The notes: generated by a model not told the origin, from the sequence alone. DNA of 35,788 nt from a virus (IMGVR_UViG_3300031368_000192:1-35788); one strand, 5' to 3'. Counted from the first letter of the stretch, positions 1 to 8,143 are shown. Numbers and translations are program-made.

Positions 1-2688
1 CTCAACGACATTTGAGAACGACGTTGAGAGAGGATCGAGGACTTTTTCTCTAAGCCAAGTGAGAATGACACCTAGTTTGTCTTTCACAAAGTTGTAAGCA
101 GTCGTGAACGCCCTGACCACCGTAAACTCAATGATGAAAGCCATTTGCTTGAGTGTCGTGATCGCCTTATCCAGGGCATAGGTGATCAAGAATTTGATCT
201 GATTTGCTGTCTCCGTAAGCTGTTCCTTGAAACTTACCAACAGAACAACCAATACACCCACTGCCGCAATTAGCAATATGATCGGGGCAATCAAGATTCC
301 CACGACAAGTGCTAATATTCCAATCACTACCCGTGCGGCCATGAATGCCTCAATTACTTTTACCCTGATGATAAACCAGAGTTGCTTGAGTACTTCAACT
401 GCCTTATTTAATGCAAAAGTGACCAAGAAAATGATCTGGTTCGCCGTTATCGTGACCTGTTCCCCGTACTTTTCCCACAGGATGATCAAAATCCCAATGG
501 CTATGCCTAACAGTACGATGGGACTGGTCAAGAGTGCCAATACTACTAGTAAAAACTTGACTGCTATGCCTGCCACGAGAATTATTCCTGCCCATTTGCC
601 TATTTTCTCAGTTAGATCGGGTGGCAAGAATTTCTTGATCTTTTCCACGACCGGCTTGACCTTCTCGTCGTAAAACCTCCCAACAAGGTATGTAAACCAC
701 TTCCACTTCGCCCCCAGGGTATCCAGGGTCGGCTTGATGTCGTTTTCCCACGCGTCGGTGACTGGCTTGAACATCCCGCCGAACTTCTCCAAAATGTCCG
801 CCTTAGCATCCTCAAATCCTTTTGTCAGTTCGGAAAAGTCAGGCTTTGGTATTTTTGGCTTCGGCAACTTTATCTCAGTATCCGCTCCTGCCCCGGCCCC
901 GGCCATAGCCCCCATGGCCTCCAATGCCGACTCTGTGACCTCCTTCTGTGCATCGGCCATTTGCAGGAGCTGGTCAAGCACCCTTTGCTGTACGTCTACC
1001 TGCTCCTGAAGCGGATCGACTTGTTCCTCAGCCGCCGCTTTTTGTTCCTCGGCTTGCACCACTTGATCCTCAGAGAGGGCAAGTTGATCCTGTGCGGCAT
1101 CGTACTCGGCCTTCTTTGCCTCCAGAAGGGCCGGGTCTGCCCCCGCAGCCAGCAGTTTGTTGTATTCATCCGCCAGCTTGTCGACAGTGCCACGAGCCTC
1201 TTCGCTGGCCTTACGAGTCTTGTTCAGGTTCTCCTCAGCCTCCTGGACTTGCCGCGTTGCCGCTGCTAATGCAAACTGCTTGCGTGCCAGGCCTGATAAC
1301 TCTTTGCCAAATTGGCCCCCGACCGCCTCCAACTTCTCAAATATCTCACTGCCGACCTTGCCGGTTTTTTGGAAGGCGGTGAGAGCGACAGTCAGGTCAC
1401 CCGTCAGCCCCTTGAACGCCTTTCTCCCCGTTTTCTCCCCGATTGCGCCCATGTCAACCAGGGTGTCAAGCGTCTTTTGTAGTGGCCCCTGGGCGCCTTC
1501 CAGGATGCCAAAAGATGCCTTGGTCATCCCATGCAAGTACTGCCCAAAAGCTTCTTGGCCCCACGCGCCAATTTGCGGCGCAACCTTGGGAGGGGAGCCA
1601 GGGGAGAGCCAAGAGGACAACAGATTGCCAACAAACTGCATGGCCGCAGTGATGGCCTGCGCCGCATCTTTGACAAGCCCCGTTGCTAACTCAGTAGAAA
1701 TCTTAATGCCCCAGGTCAACGCATTTTCGGCAGCAGTCATTAACTTACCGCCGAACTTGCCGAGGAACGACTCGCCAGCGTCTACTGCTGCTGTTCCCAG
1801 GCCGCCGAGTTTGTCCACGAGAATGTCTAGAGCCGGGGCGATCTTTGTCTCAAACAGACTGACGAGAGGAGGAAGCACACGCTGTGCCAAGTCGTTGAAC
1901 CGGCCCATGAGGTTAGAGAGAACGGGTTGGAGAGCCAGGCCAGCCTGGTCTTTGAAGTTCTGGAAAACGGCCTGAGATCGTTGGAGCTGTTCGGCAACCG
2001 TGAGTTGTGCGTTGCCGTATTTCTCAACGATCTTTGCGCCAGCTTCAGTGGTGGCATTGAGAATGGCAATGGATTTCTCTTGTGCCGTAAGCTGTTCAAC
2101 GGTCTTGCCGAGGCTTTTAGCCATGGCCTCGTTGGCCTCGCCGATCTTGAGGACTATGCCTGTGTTGTCGATCAGCATTGGGGAAGCACGCTTGACGCCG
2201 GTTACCAATGACTCAAAGAGAAATCCCGCGTCTTGACCCGTGGCACGGGCAGCCGCGCGTGCGGCCTCAAGCAAATTGGGTAGCCTCTCTCCAAACGCCT
2301 TGCCTAGTTCTGTGCCTGCACCGGTCAAGGCGACGTTGGCCTGGCGCATCATCTCAAAGTCGCTTACCGTGCCCGCCGCAGCTTTGCGCATAGCGTCCAT
2401 GGAAACGCCGAATTCCGCAGCATTGGTTTTGAAAATTGCGCCGATGCCCTGTAGCGGGGCCGCATTGATGGCAAGCTGCCCAAATGACTTCGCCAATCCG
2501 AGGATACTCTTCGCAGCCTGCTTTGCACCGTCTACGAGCAGCTGGACACCGACGTTGGCAAAGGCCCTGCCGACTTTCTCAGAGAAGGATGTGGCAGTTT
2601 TCGTCGCACCGCCCAGGCCGCTTTTCCACTTTGTGGTATCAGCAATGATCTGCGTGACTAATTTTGCAACATCAATCGTCGCTGCCAT
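1..2688 (-). CDS. Tape-measure protein (partial, runs off left edge)
   Basis: This is an open frame of 896 codons with no stop before the window edge, so the C-terminus is missing. Tape-measure proteins set tail length and line the tail tube. The start ATG at 2688 follows an AGAGG ribosome site and overlaps the end of the T-like gene by 17 nt. The N-terminal half is alanine-rich and helical (residues about 1-480). A coiled-coil stretch rich in Glu, Gln and Ala covers roughly residues 480-600. Two long hydrophobic blocks follow (about 720-765 and 815-850). The sequence around the second block repeats that around the first: both carry TANQI, then F-L-x-T-x-AL-x-KA and a following LKQ. Position after the tail chaperones fits the lambda gene order G-T-H. 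Length, helical content and membrane segments support the call; no single diagnostic motif was used. Confidence 0.88.
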   Translation of the reverse strand, partial: MAATIDVAKLVTQIIADTTKWKSGLGGATKTATSFSEKVGRAFANVGVQLLVDGAKQAAKSILGLAKSFGQLAINAAPLQGIGAIFKTNAAEFGVSMDAMRKAAAGTVSDFEMMRQANVALTGAGTELGKAFGERLPNLLEAARAAARATGQDAGFLFESLVTGVKRASPMLIDNTGIVLKIGEANEAMAKSLGKTVEQLTAQEKSIAILNATTEAGAKIVEKYGNAQLTVAEQLQRSQAVFQNFKDQAGLALQPVLSNLMGRFNDLAQRVLPPLVSLFETKIAPALDILVDKLGGLGTAAVDAGESFLGKFGGKLMTAAENALTWGIKISTELATGLVKDAAQAITAAMQFVGNLLSSWLSPGSPPKVAPQIGAWGQEAFGQYLHGMTKASFGILEGAQGPLQKTLDTLVDMGAIGEKTGRKAFKGLTGDLTVALTAFQKTGKVGSEIFEKLEAVGGQFGKELSGLARKQFALAAATRQVQEAEENLNKTRKASEEARGTVDKLADEYNKLLAAGADPALLEAKKAEYDAAQDQLALSEDQVVQAEEQKAAAEEQVDPLQEQVDVQQRVLDQLLQMADAQKEVTESALEAMGAMAGAGAGADTEIKLPKPKIPKPDFSELTKGFEDAKADILEKFGGMFKPVTDAWENDIKPTLDTLGAKWKWFTYLVGRFYDEKVKPVVEKIKKFLPPDLTEKIGKWAGIILVAGIAVKFLLVVLALLTSPIVLLGIAIGILIILWEKYGEQVTITANQIIFLVTFALNKAVEVLKQLWFIIRVKVIEAFMAARVVIGILALVVGILIAPIILLIAAVGVLVVLLVSFKEQLTETANQIKFLITYALDKAITTLKQMAFIIEFTVVRAFTTAYNFVKDKLGVILTWLREKVLDPLSTSFSNVVE

Positions 2689-3043
2689 TGTGCCTCTTTC
2701 GCTTGTCTACAAACGTGCCACCGAAGAGTCGATTGAGTATCTTGAGCTTGTCAAACAGTTGATCTGGCGTCTTCTTTTTCACCGCCTGTTTGGGTCCGAA
2801 CTTTGGTATGAACTGATCCAGACGGAAGGCGGGCTTTCCTTTAGCTCGGCCCATCGCATTGGCAACCGTGGCGGCGACAATGGCCGACCTGAAATCGGCG
2901 CGCTTTTCGCCAAACGGTTCTACCTGATAGTAATCATGCCATTCCCGATAGATGCGGAATGGCATGCACGCCAGCATGGCGTCGGGATTGGCATGACCGA
3001 GAGCCAGAGCCAGGCGGAAGGCGAAACGCCGTGCTGGACGCAT
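2672..3043 (-). CDS. Tail assembly protein, lambda gpT-like (frameshift partner)
   Basis: This 123-residue basic protein begins MRPARRFAFRLALALGHANP and contains a W-H-D-Y-Y stretch followed by EPFGEKRADFRSA, as in DUF4035/minor tail protein T families. In lambda-type phages this frame is translated mainly as the C-terminal part of a gpG-T fusion made by -1 frameshifting. The fusion helps load tail subunits onto the tape measure and is absent from the virion. Here a CCCAAAC heptamer sits at the end of the upstream gene in the correct phase to run into this frame. An independent ATG at 3043 exists, but no clear ribosome site precedes it, which also favours expression by frameshift. The 3' end overlaps the tape-measure start. 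Confidence 0.75.
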   Translation of the reverse strand: MRPARRFAFRLALALGHANPDAMLACMPFRIYREWHDYYQVEPFGEKRADFRSAIVAATVANAMGRAKGKPAFRLDQFIPKFGPKQAVKKKTPDQLFDKLKILNRLFGGTFVDKRKRHNGSDD

Positions 3044-3045
3044 GG

Positions 3046-3399
3046 TCAGTTTGGGATTTCTTCTTTGGCGACCAAACCAGATAACTCTAGCACCGCGGTT
3101 GCTATTTTCACGACAGCATCACCGCCTTTTTGCGCCAGCCTCTTCGCGTCACCGTCGACGAAGATGCGTTCCTCTTTCTCGTTGATCACGCACCTGGCAA
3201 CGATCCACGGCATGCGACCCCTCGCTTTGCTCGGATCAACCTTACCTTCTTCGTCGGCCATGCCGAAACCGATCTGTTCAACCTCGTCGGCAGTCAGTTC
3301 ACGAACGAGGACAGTACCACCCCACGCCGGAATCTCGATCTCTTGTGTCTTGAACCCGGCAGCAAGAATGGCCTTGCGGTCAGTCAAAAAGTCAACCAT
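3046..3399 (-). CDS. Tail assembly chaperone, lambda gpG-like
   Basis: This 117-residue acidic protein lies between the major tail gene and the T-like/tape-measure genes, which is where tail assembly chaperones sit in siphoviruses. It begins MVDFLTDRKAILAAGFKTQE and has an early beta-rich segment (EIPAWGGTVLVRELTADE), typical of phage tail chaperones of the gpG/gp24 type. The start ATG at 3399 has a good AAGGAG site (from 3414). The last sense codons CCA AAC, read with the preceding C, form the slippery heptamer CCCAAAC directly before the TGA stop. A fraction of ribosomes should therefore shift into the T-like frame. Confidence 0.75.
   Translation of the reverse strand: MVDFLTDRKAILAAGFKTQEIEIPAWGGTVLVRELTADEVEQIGFGMADEEGKVDPSKARGRMPWIVARCVINEKEERIFVDGDAKRLAQKGGDAVVKIATAVLELSGLVAKEEIPN
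3049..3055 (-). promoter_or_regulatory. Programmed -1 frameshift heptamer CCCAAAC
   Basis: Read on the minus strand in the frame of the chaperone gene the codons are ATC CCA AAC TGA. The heptamer C-CCA-AAC has the canonical X-XXY-YYZ form. After a -1 slip the next codons are CTG ACC ATG CGT, which is exactly the frame of the T-like gene at 2672-3043. Siphoviruses commonly use this device between the two tail chaperone frames; lambda uses GGGAAAG. I did not identify a definite downstream pseudoknot by eye. Confidence 0.8.
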
Positions 3400-3424
3400 A
3401 GAATTCGCTCCTTGGAATTGTATG

Positions 3425-3886
3425 TCAGGTTGTTATGGTTAGTGTCGGCTTGCCAGAGACCTTAACGCCTACATCGGCGGTTAGTTCGCCTTCCAGTGGC
3501 ACTGCGCCGCTGAAGCTGTTCGGGTAGCCGTCAAACGTCCAGACAGCTGTACCTGTGCATACATGCAACGTGAGTTCCCAGGCTGGCAGCGTACAACCAT
3601 CTTGTTCAAACGAACCGAGCAACCCGGTGCCTACAGCCGTGCCGTGATCGGCATCGGTTGGGTCAAAACCGATGGCAAACGACAGGTTGCCACCGTCAGT
3701 GATGCCAGGCAGAAATGTCCGGTATGGCGTGCCACCAGTGATACCGTCATCGTGATCGGTCACGTCGATGTCACCACGTGAAAGATCAGGAAATCCAATG
3801 TCTCTGACTTGGCCGACTGCACTATAAGCTGTGCCGCCAGCCGGGTCCCACTTCAATTGCGAGCCAAAAGATGGAGAGTGAGTCAT
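3425..3886 (-). CDS. Major tail (tube) protein
   Basis: This 153-residue protein sits directly upstream of the tail chaperones, the standard place for the tube subunit that polymerises into the tail. It has the look of lambda gpV-like/phage tail tube proteins: an early GDIDVTDHDD segment, a TPYRTFLPGITDGGNLSFAI segment, a central W-E-L-T-L and a beta-rich C-terminus with GKPTLTITT. The start ATG at 3886 has an AAGGAGACACATC leader. A 40-bp gap separates it from the methyltransferase upstream and contains a short inverted repeat (GGGGGTT-AAT-AACTCCC), possibly a weak hairpin. Confidence 0.75.
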   Translation of the reverse strand: MTHSPSFGSQLKWDPAGGTAYSAVGQVRDIGFPDLSRGDIDVTDHDDGITGGTPYRTFLPGITDGGNLSFAIGFDPTDADHGTAVGTGLLGSFEQDGCTLPAWELTLHVCTGTAVWTFDGYPNSFSGAVPLEGELTADVGVKVSGKPTLTITT

Positions 3887-3925
3887 GATGTGTCTCCTTT
3901 TTAATCACGGGAGTTATTAACCCCC

Positions 3926-4498
3926 TCACTTTTTCTTTTTGAAAACCGTTGACCTGCCGTTCTTTTTCCATACAGCAAGCCAAAAACCACGAATATCTTC
4001 GATCACTGCTAGAGAGCCAAACAACTTCTGCAAGTCAAGCACGCTCCAAATGTGCTTGACGTGCGCCGGGTTGGGACTGGACATTGGCACGTCAACGATA
4101 ATCTGGATACGAGCAATCCGCTTCGCTTCTCTAACGATGTCTTCAGGATGTTCTAAATGTTCTAGCACCTCACTGAGAACAACAGTGTCAAAACCGTCGT
4201 CTTCGATCTCTCTAGCGAATTTGAGGATGTCTGCCAGAACGAATTTAGCGTGCTTGTTCCGGCAATGCTTCTTTGCGTACCCGATGGCGACCTTGCAGAA
4301 GTCCACGCCGGTGTATTCAGCCTTGATTTTGTCTGCCAAAACGCCAAGTCCGCAGCCTAGATCAAGTACAGAACCGCCGTCTATGTGCCTCGACGCCCTG
4401 TCGGCCCAGTGGTTAATCAGGGTCATGGCCCGTGGTACACCGATGATCTGTTTTGAGTAAACCTGGTCGTAATAGCTTGCCTGTTTGACCTCACCCAT
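3926..4498 (-). CDS. Class I SAM-dependent methyltransferase
   Basis: This 190-residue protein has a clear Rossmann methyltransferase core: motif I VLDLGCGLGVLADKI (residues about 44-58), the acidic residue ending strand 2 in TGVDFCKVAIGYAKKH, FVLADIL for motif III, and FDTVVLSEVLEHLEHPEDIV, typical of UbiE/Methyltransf_11-type enzymes. Substrate is not evident. It overlaps the glycosyltransferase upstream by 8 nt and closes a three-gene glycosyltransferase-glycosyltransferase-methyltransferase cassette. That context suggests action on a sugar or glycan, perhaps decorating virions or altering host surface. The C-terminus is a lysine run. Starts at ATG 4498. Confidence 0.85.
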   Translation of the reverse strand: MGEVKQASYYDQVYSKQIIGVPRAMTLINHWADRASRHIDGGSVLDLGCGLGVLADKIKAEYTGVDFCKVAIGYAKKHCRNKHAKFVLADILKFAREIEDDGFDTVVLSEVLEHLEHPEDIVREAKRIARIQIIVDVPMSSPNPAHVKHIWSVLDLQKLFGSLAVIEDIRGFWLAVWKKNGRSTVFKKKK

Positions 4499-5288
4499 GT
4501 GCTACCCCTGTTATGAAAGACCAGAATGTGTCTGGCGCATCCTGACTAGCCTGAAAATCTAGCCAATCCCAAAGCGCTTGAGTATCCCCAACCAGTACCA
4601 TCTTTAATCCTGCTGCTGCGGCCTCCACGACACTCCGGCAATACAAATCGCCAAACACCGGAGCATACCAAAATGTCTCGTACTGTGCGAGCAGCCCCGG
4701 CACGTCTCTGTGTGCAATTTGTCCGCAGTAGTAACAAGGAGGAACGATGCGAATGTGGGGATCGTTCATCTGACCATAGAGATCGATCCGCTTGTCATTG
4801 CACAAGGACCAGTCCACGGCATATTGAATTCCCTTACCTGCTTCGATGCGCCCTAACCAGATGATACCTTTGCGTTCCCCATCGTATTCCTTAACAGTCT
4901 TCGTTATTCCCTCCATGTCCACAGGGATATGAATGTAGGCTTTGGGTACATTCACCTGGTAGTGGAACATGTCCCATTGCTTTGGACTGTTGAACATCAC
5001 GAGTTTTGCGTTGTTTAGAATCCACCGACGCAAGACAGGCGAACCATAAGGCCACAGGTCGTGTATGTGCATTACGACAGGTTTCGTTTCTAGAACCTCG
5101 ATCCACCGTTTGCCATACGTGATGACATTGCCAAGTACAAAAATGTCAACGTCAGCAGGAGGACGTTTGCTAGGAGGACACCTGACAACTTCCACGTCCT
5201 GTGAGGCGTGTGCAATGAATATGGAATCGCTGATTTCCGCACCGCCAATGATACCGAAACTGTCAGCAAGCCAGCCGACTTTCACCAT
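4491..5288 (-). CDS. Glycosyltransferase, GT4-like, degenerate active site
   Basis: This 265-residue GT-B-type protein starts MVKVGWLADSFGIIGGAEIS, matching the N-terminal strand and glycine loop of GT4 enzymes. It has VVMHIHDLWPYGSP at the end of the N-domain and IIWLGRIEAGKGIQYAVD at the start of the C-domain. The usual EX7E motif is altered: the region reads GDLYCRSVVEAAAAG, with Asp or Gly where the first Glu is expected. It is also shorter than typical GT4 enzymes (about 350-400). It overlaps the intein-bearing glycosyltransferase by 7 nt and the methyltransferase by 8 nt, so all three are translationally coupled. It could be a divergent active enzyme or a partner subunit. Confidence 0.75.
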   Translation of the reverse strand: MVKVGWLADSFGIIGGAEISDSIFIAHASQDVEVVRCPPSKRPPADVDIFVLGNVITYGKRWIEVLETKPVVMHIHDLWPYGSPVLRRWILNNAKLVMFNSPKQWDMFHYQVNVPKAYIHIPVDMEGITKTVKEYDGERKGIIWLGRIEAGKGIQYAVDWSLCNDKRIDLYGQMNDPHIRIVPPCYYCGQIAHRDVPGLLAQYETFWYAPVFGDLYCRSVVEAAAAGLKMVLVGDTQALWDWLDFQASQDAPDTFWSFITGVAHG

Positions 5289-7729
5289 AATTCCCTCTGG
5301 ACTTTAGCTAAAAGTGGTTCCCAATATTGCTCCATCACGACAGGCCAGTCATAGTTTGTTCTAATGAACTCTGTACCGCCACCTGCCATAAACTCCTTGG
5401 CTTCATCCGATAATTTATAGAATCTATCAAGCGCGTCCACGATCCGTTCTATGCTTGCTTGCTGCCACCAGTAGCCTAACTGTGGAACCCAAAACGGTTG
5501 TAGCGGTTCGATTGCTCGACCATTTATGGTCAGTTCCTTCATAGCGGAACAGTCCTGTGTGATAACCGGCGTGCCGCAGGCTTGTGCCTCACAGTTATGC
5601 ATTGCAAATCCATGGATCACATAACTATGATCCTCCCTTACTTCCAAGTTGTACACAAGACCGGTATAAGTTTCCCGTTCAATAGAGCGTATAGGAACAT
5701 ATAAATAATTTTCATGTTCAATAAAATATTGCCCTTGACGCCCACTATGTTTTGCGGGCAAAACTCCTATGAGCGTGGCAAATCTGTCACTCTGCTTGCC
5801 CTCAATGGTTATGGTAAATTCTTCATGTTTGATTTTATTGCGCTTATGACTATGCACTGTCGCTAATATCCCAAATCCCAACAACAACCTTCTCAGTTCA
5901 TGGGCAAGCCTTCGTGAAGATGTACTATATCCAAATCCCCCAGAAAGTCGATGCCCATCCCCCCACCAAAAACCTGTAAGGAAACCCTGTGCAAATTTCT
6001 TATTGTGCAAAGCCCATTCCATAGGTATGTGTTTCTCAGGTGCACTGCTGCCACAAGTTCTTTTCAAAACTTGCGCCAATGCCTTGTTGCATGTATAAAG
6101 TCGGCTACTATAACTATTCTTACGATGGAGGATATTTGTTGACAATCCCCATTCTTTTAAGATGTCCCCAATGATCTTGCGATAACCGACTTCTTTCCGA
6201 TGTGATGCAAACTCAACAGTATAAGTATTGCTTATTGAACCTTCGGCAGTATAGTATCCGAACAACAAGCCGGTCCGATAATTCAAGGACATTTGTGCTG
6301 GGATTGATCGCTTGACAGATTGCCAACCAAGTTTCTTGCTTGCTTCTAATACTGCCTGGCGGATAGTTTCATTTGTTGGTCTATCATAACCTCCCAACAC
6401 ACGACATACACTTGTGAAAGATACTTCGGCAACTTTAGCAACATCAGAAAACGTAACGACATTGTCACTTCCGTTGCTATACTTGCTTACCAGTCTCCCA
6501 TTTGTCTCTTTTACATCAGTGAAACATCTCAGGTCAACAGTGTCCATTGTATCTTTAATCAAACATAAGGGAATAACCAAGAAATCATTTTCTGTAAGAT
6601 CAATTGCACATATCCATTCGGGTTTCAATCCGCGCTTAAGAGCACGTCTTACGCTAATGAATCGACGATAAGGCGGTTGTAATGCATAAACGGGATGTTC
6701 CTTTGTCAATCGGATTTTCTCATTCAACCCCACCATGTCTAAAGATATAATTTCTTCGTCAGCTATATGTCTAGATTCGCAATACGTTGCGGTACTATAT
6801 TGCCCCTTATGCGTTAAAACTCGATCCATTGGCTCTATCTTCTCAATTGTCTTTATTCCGCTGTCTAGATAGACTAACTGCCCTGGCAAAAAACAGATCG
6901 GTAACCCAAACCCCTCTCCCATGCTTGGTGAGAGTAAAACGTCACTTGCTCTGTAAACCATTGCCATTTGTTCGTCAGGTATGCCAACTGCAAGCTCGCC
7001 TTGGTCAGGGAAGGTGATAGGAACCTTTGTCAATCCCAACGCCTCAATTGCCTGCCCGAAATGAATACCCCGTCCCTGACTGCCATACGGCTCTCCCGTC
7101 GTATGGAGATAGAGCATGGCCTCTGAGTGATCCTGATAAAACTGCCCAAACGCCTGTAGAATTTCCATCCAACTTTTGCGCATTGGATAGCCCTTGTTTG
7201 CCGCCACTACTGTTACGAGATACCTGTCAAGCGGTATGCCAAGTGCAGCCTTAGCTTTGTCTTTGTCCCCTGGACAAAACAATTCACAGTCTATGCCGAG
7301 CGGGATGTAGTCACACTCAAACCCGGCTTGTTCAATCTGCGCCTGTCCATATTTACTCATGGCCACCGGATAGTCTATGGTCTTCAGTCGTTCTCTCATT
7401 CCACGTGGAATGGGTTCGCCGTCCACGGGAACCCAGGCGATCCATGGGCATGGGAGGTTGCGGCGGGTGTCGGCCGGTAGTGCCCAGATGTCGTACAGGG
7501 AAATCACCACATCTGCTGCAAAATGCTTCGCGTAAAATCCCAACATGCCCGGGCGCGTTGGGTAAACTGTGATGCCCTGCCACTTTATGGAGCCGCCACT
7601 CAATCCAGAATTGGAGACGATGGCTACATCGTGACCCAACTCAACGAGGCGAGGTGCGAGATTTTTAATCTGGCCTCCATAGCCCGATTTAAGCCAAGGA
7701 GAATTCGTGAATGTCAGGATTCTGATGAT
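5282..7729 (-). CDS. GT4 glycosyltransferase interrupted by an intein
   Basis: This 815-codon frame is a GT4 family enzyme of about 381 residues split by a 434-residue intein. The N-extein begins (M)IRILTFTNSPWLKSGYGG, the usual GT4 glycine-loop opening. It continues through IPLGIDCELFCPGDK and ends in GEGFGLPI. The C-extein resumes CEAQACGTPVITQD, so the spliced junction gives GEGFGLPICEAQACGTPV, a textbook EX7E motif. No ATG, GTG or TTG fits the conserved N-terminus. The first conventional start is a TTG at 7639, which would delete the first strand. I propose an ATC start at 7729 (or 7726) just behind an AGGGAG site at 7738-7733. The gene lies between the tail terminator and a second glycosyltransferase. 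Start codon is the uncertain part; the GT4 and intein calls are firm. Confidence 0.88.
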   Translation of the reverse strand: MIRILTFTNSPWLKSGYGGQIKNLAPRLVELGHDVAIVSNSGLSGGSIKWQGITVYPTRPGMLGFYAKHFAADVVISLYDIWALPADTRRNLPCPWIAWVPVDGEPIPRGMRERLKTIDYPVAMSKYGQAQIEQAGFECDYIPLGIDCELFCPGDKDKAKAALGIPLDRYLVTVVAANKGYPMRKSWMEILQAFGQFYQDHSEAMLYLHTTGEPYGSQGRGIHFGQAIEALGLTKVPITFPDQGELAVGIPDEQMAMVYRASDVLLSPSMGEGFGLPICFLPGQLVYLDSGIKTIEKIEPMDRVLTHKGQYSTATYCESRHIADEEIISLDMVGLNEKIRLTKEHPVYALQPPYRRFISVRRALKRGLKPEWICAIDLTENDFLVIPLCLIKDTMDTVDLRCFTDVKETNGRLVSKYSNGSDNVVTFSDVAKVAEVSFTSVCRVLGGYDRPTNETIRQAVLEASKKLGWQSVKRSIPAQMSLNYRTGLLFGYYTAEGSISNTYTVEFASHRKEVGYRKIIGDILKEWGLSTNILHRKNSYSSRLYTCNKALAQVLKRTCGSSAPEKHIPMEWALHNKKFAQGFLTGFWWGDGHRLSGGFGYSTSSRRLAHELRRLLLGFGILATVHSHKRNKIKHEEFTITIEGKQSDRFATLIGVLPAKHSGRQGQYFIEHENYLYVPIRSIERETYTGLVYNLEVREDHSYVIHGFAMHNCEAQACGTPVITQDCSAMKELTINGRAIEPLQPFWVPQLGYWWQQASIERIVDALDRFYKLSDEAKEFMAGGGTEFIRTNYDWPVVMEQYWEPLLAKVQRELW
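5594..6895 (-). mobile_element. Intein with LAGLIDADG endonuclease and LacI-type HTH
   Basis: This in-frame insertion of 434 residues (279-712 of the host protein) lies inside a glycosyltransferase. Splicing features are complete: Cys1 in CFLPGQLVYLDSGIKTIE (block A), LTKEHPVY at intein residues 63-70 (block B, T-x-x-H), VYNLEVREDHSYVIHG (block F), and terminal HN followed by Cys+1 (block G). The endonuclease part has two dodecapeptide-like motifs, LLFGYYTAEGS (about 210-220) and FLTGFWWGDGH (about 305-315), each with an acidic residue as required for cleavage. Residues about 146-193 form a LacI-type helix-turn-helix. The DNA is visibly more AT-rich than its flanks, which suggests recent acquisition. 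Self-splicing should regenerate the uninterrupted enzyme. Confidence 0.92.
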
Positions 7730-7740
7730 TCTCTCCCTAC

Positions 7741-8142
7741 TTAGACAGAATGTTCTACCATAACGTCGATAACCTGACGAAACATTTTCAACGCATCTTC
7801 TCTCGTTGCAAAACGGTTAGCAATGAAGGCATATCCTACATCGCAATCATCACTCTGGTATCCGCTCCACGCTTGGAAGAGCTGGTCACCGCCTAGCTCC
7901 GCCTGGTCTCCGGTTTTGGCGTAGTAGTCAAACTGGACACGGGAGACTGTGCGTGTTACCGGATTATTGACGTTGCTGTGTGTCCGGTACTCAGCGTCGT
8001 TGTCAGAGACAGGCGAGTGGTGAACGAGTGCTGGCAACGTCACGCTCTCCGGGAGTCGGTCAGGATAGCACCGACTCCCAATCAGAGCAGACAGGCCTGC
8101 ATGCGTGGTGCACCTGTCAAAAACGACGGCGCGAAGGCCCAT
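7741..8142 (-). CDS. Tail terminator / tail completion protein (DUF3168-like)
   Basis: This 133-residue protein sits after the HK97 gp10-like neck gene and before the tail genes, as expected for the tail terminator that caps the tube. The sequence fits DUF3168/gpU-like proteins: an N-terminal helix with AGLSALIGSRCYPDRLPE, a central PALVHHSPVSDNDAEYRT, then SRVQFDYYAKTGDQAELGGDQLF and a C-terminal helix after FATREDALKMF. ATG at 8142 lies 2 nt past the stop of the upstream gene. It is separated from the major tail protein by the glycosylation cassette, which looks inserted into an otherwise standard tail-gene order. Confidence 0.72.
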   Translation of the reverse strand: MGLRAVVFDRCTTHAGLSALIGSRCYPDRLPESVTLPALVHHSPVSDNDAEYRTHSNVNNPVTRTVSRVQFDYYAKTGDQAELGGDQLFQAWSGYQSDDCDVGYAFIANRFATREDALKMFRQVIDVMVEHSV

Positions 8143-8143
8143 G

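Noticed and set aside
2240-3442. 400-codon plus-strand frame across tape-measure, T-like and chaperone genes
   Set aside because: It lies opposite three coupled minus-strand tail genes with good starts; composition shows no recognisable protein.
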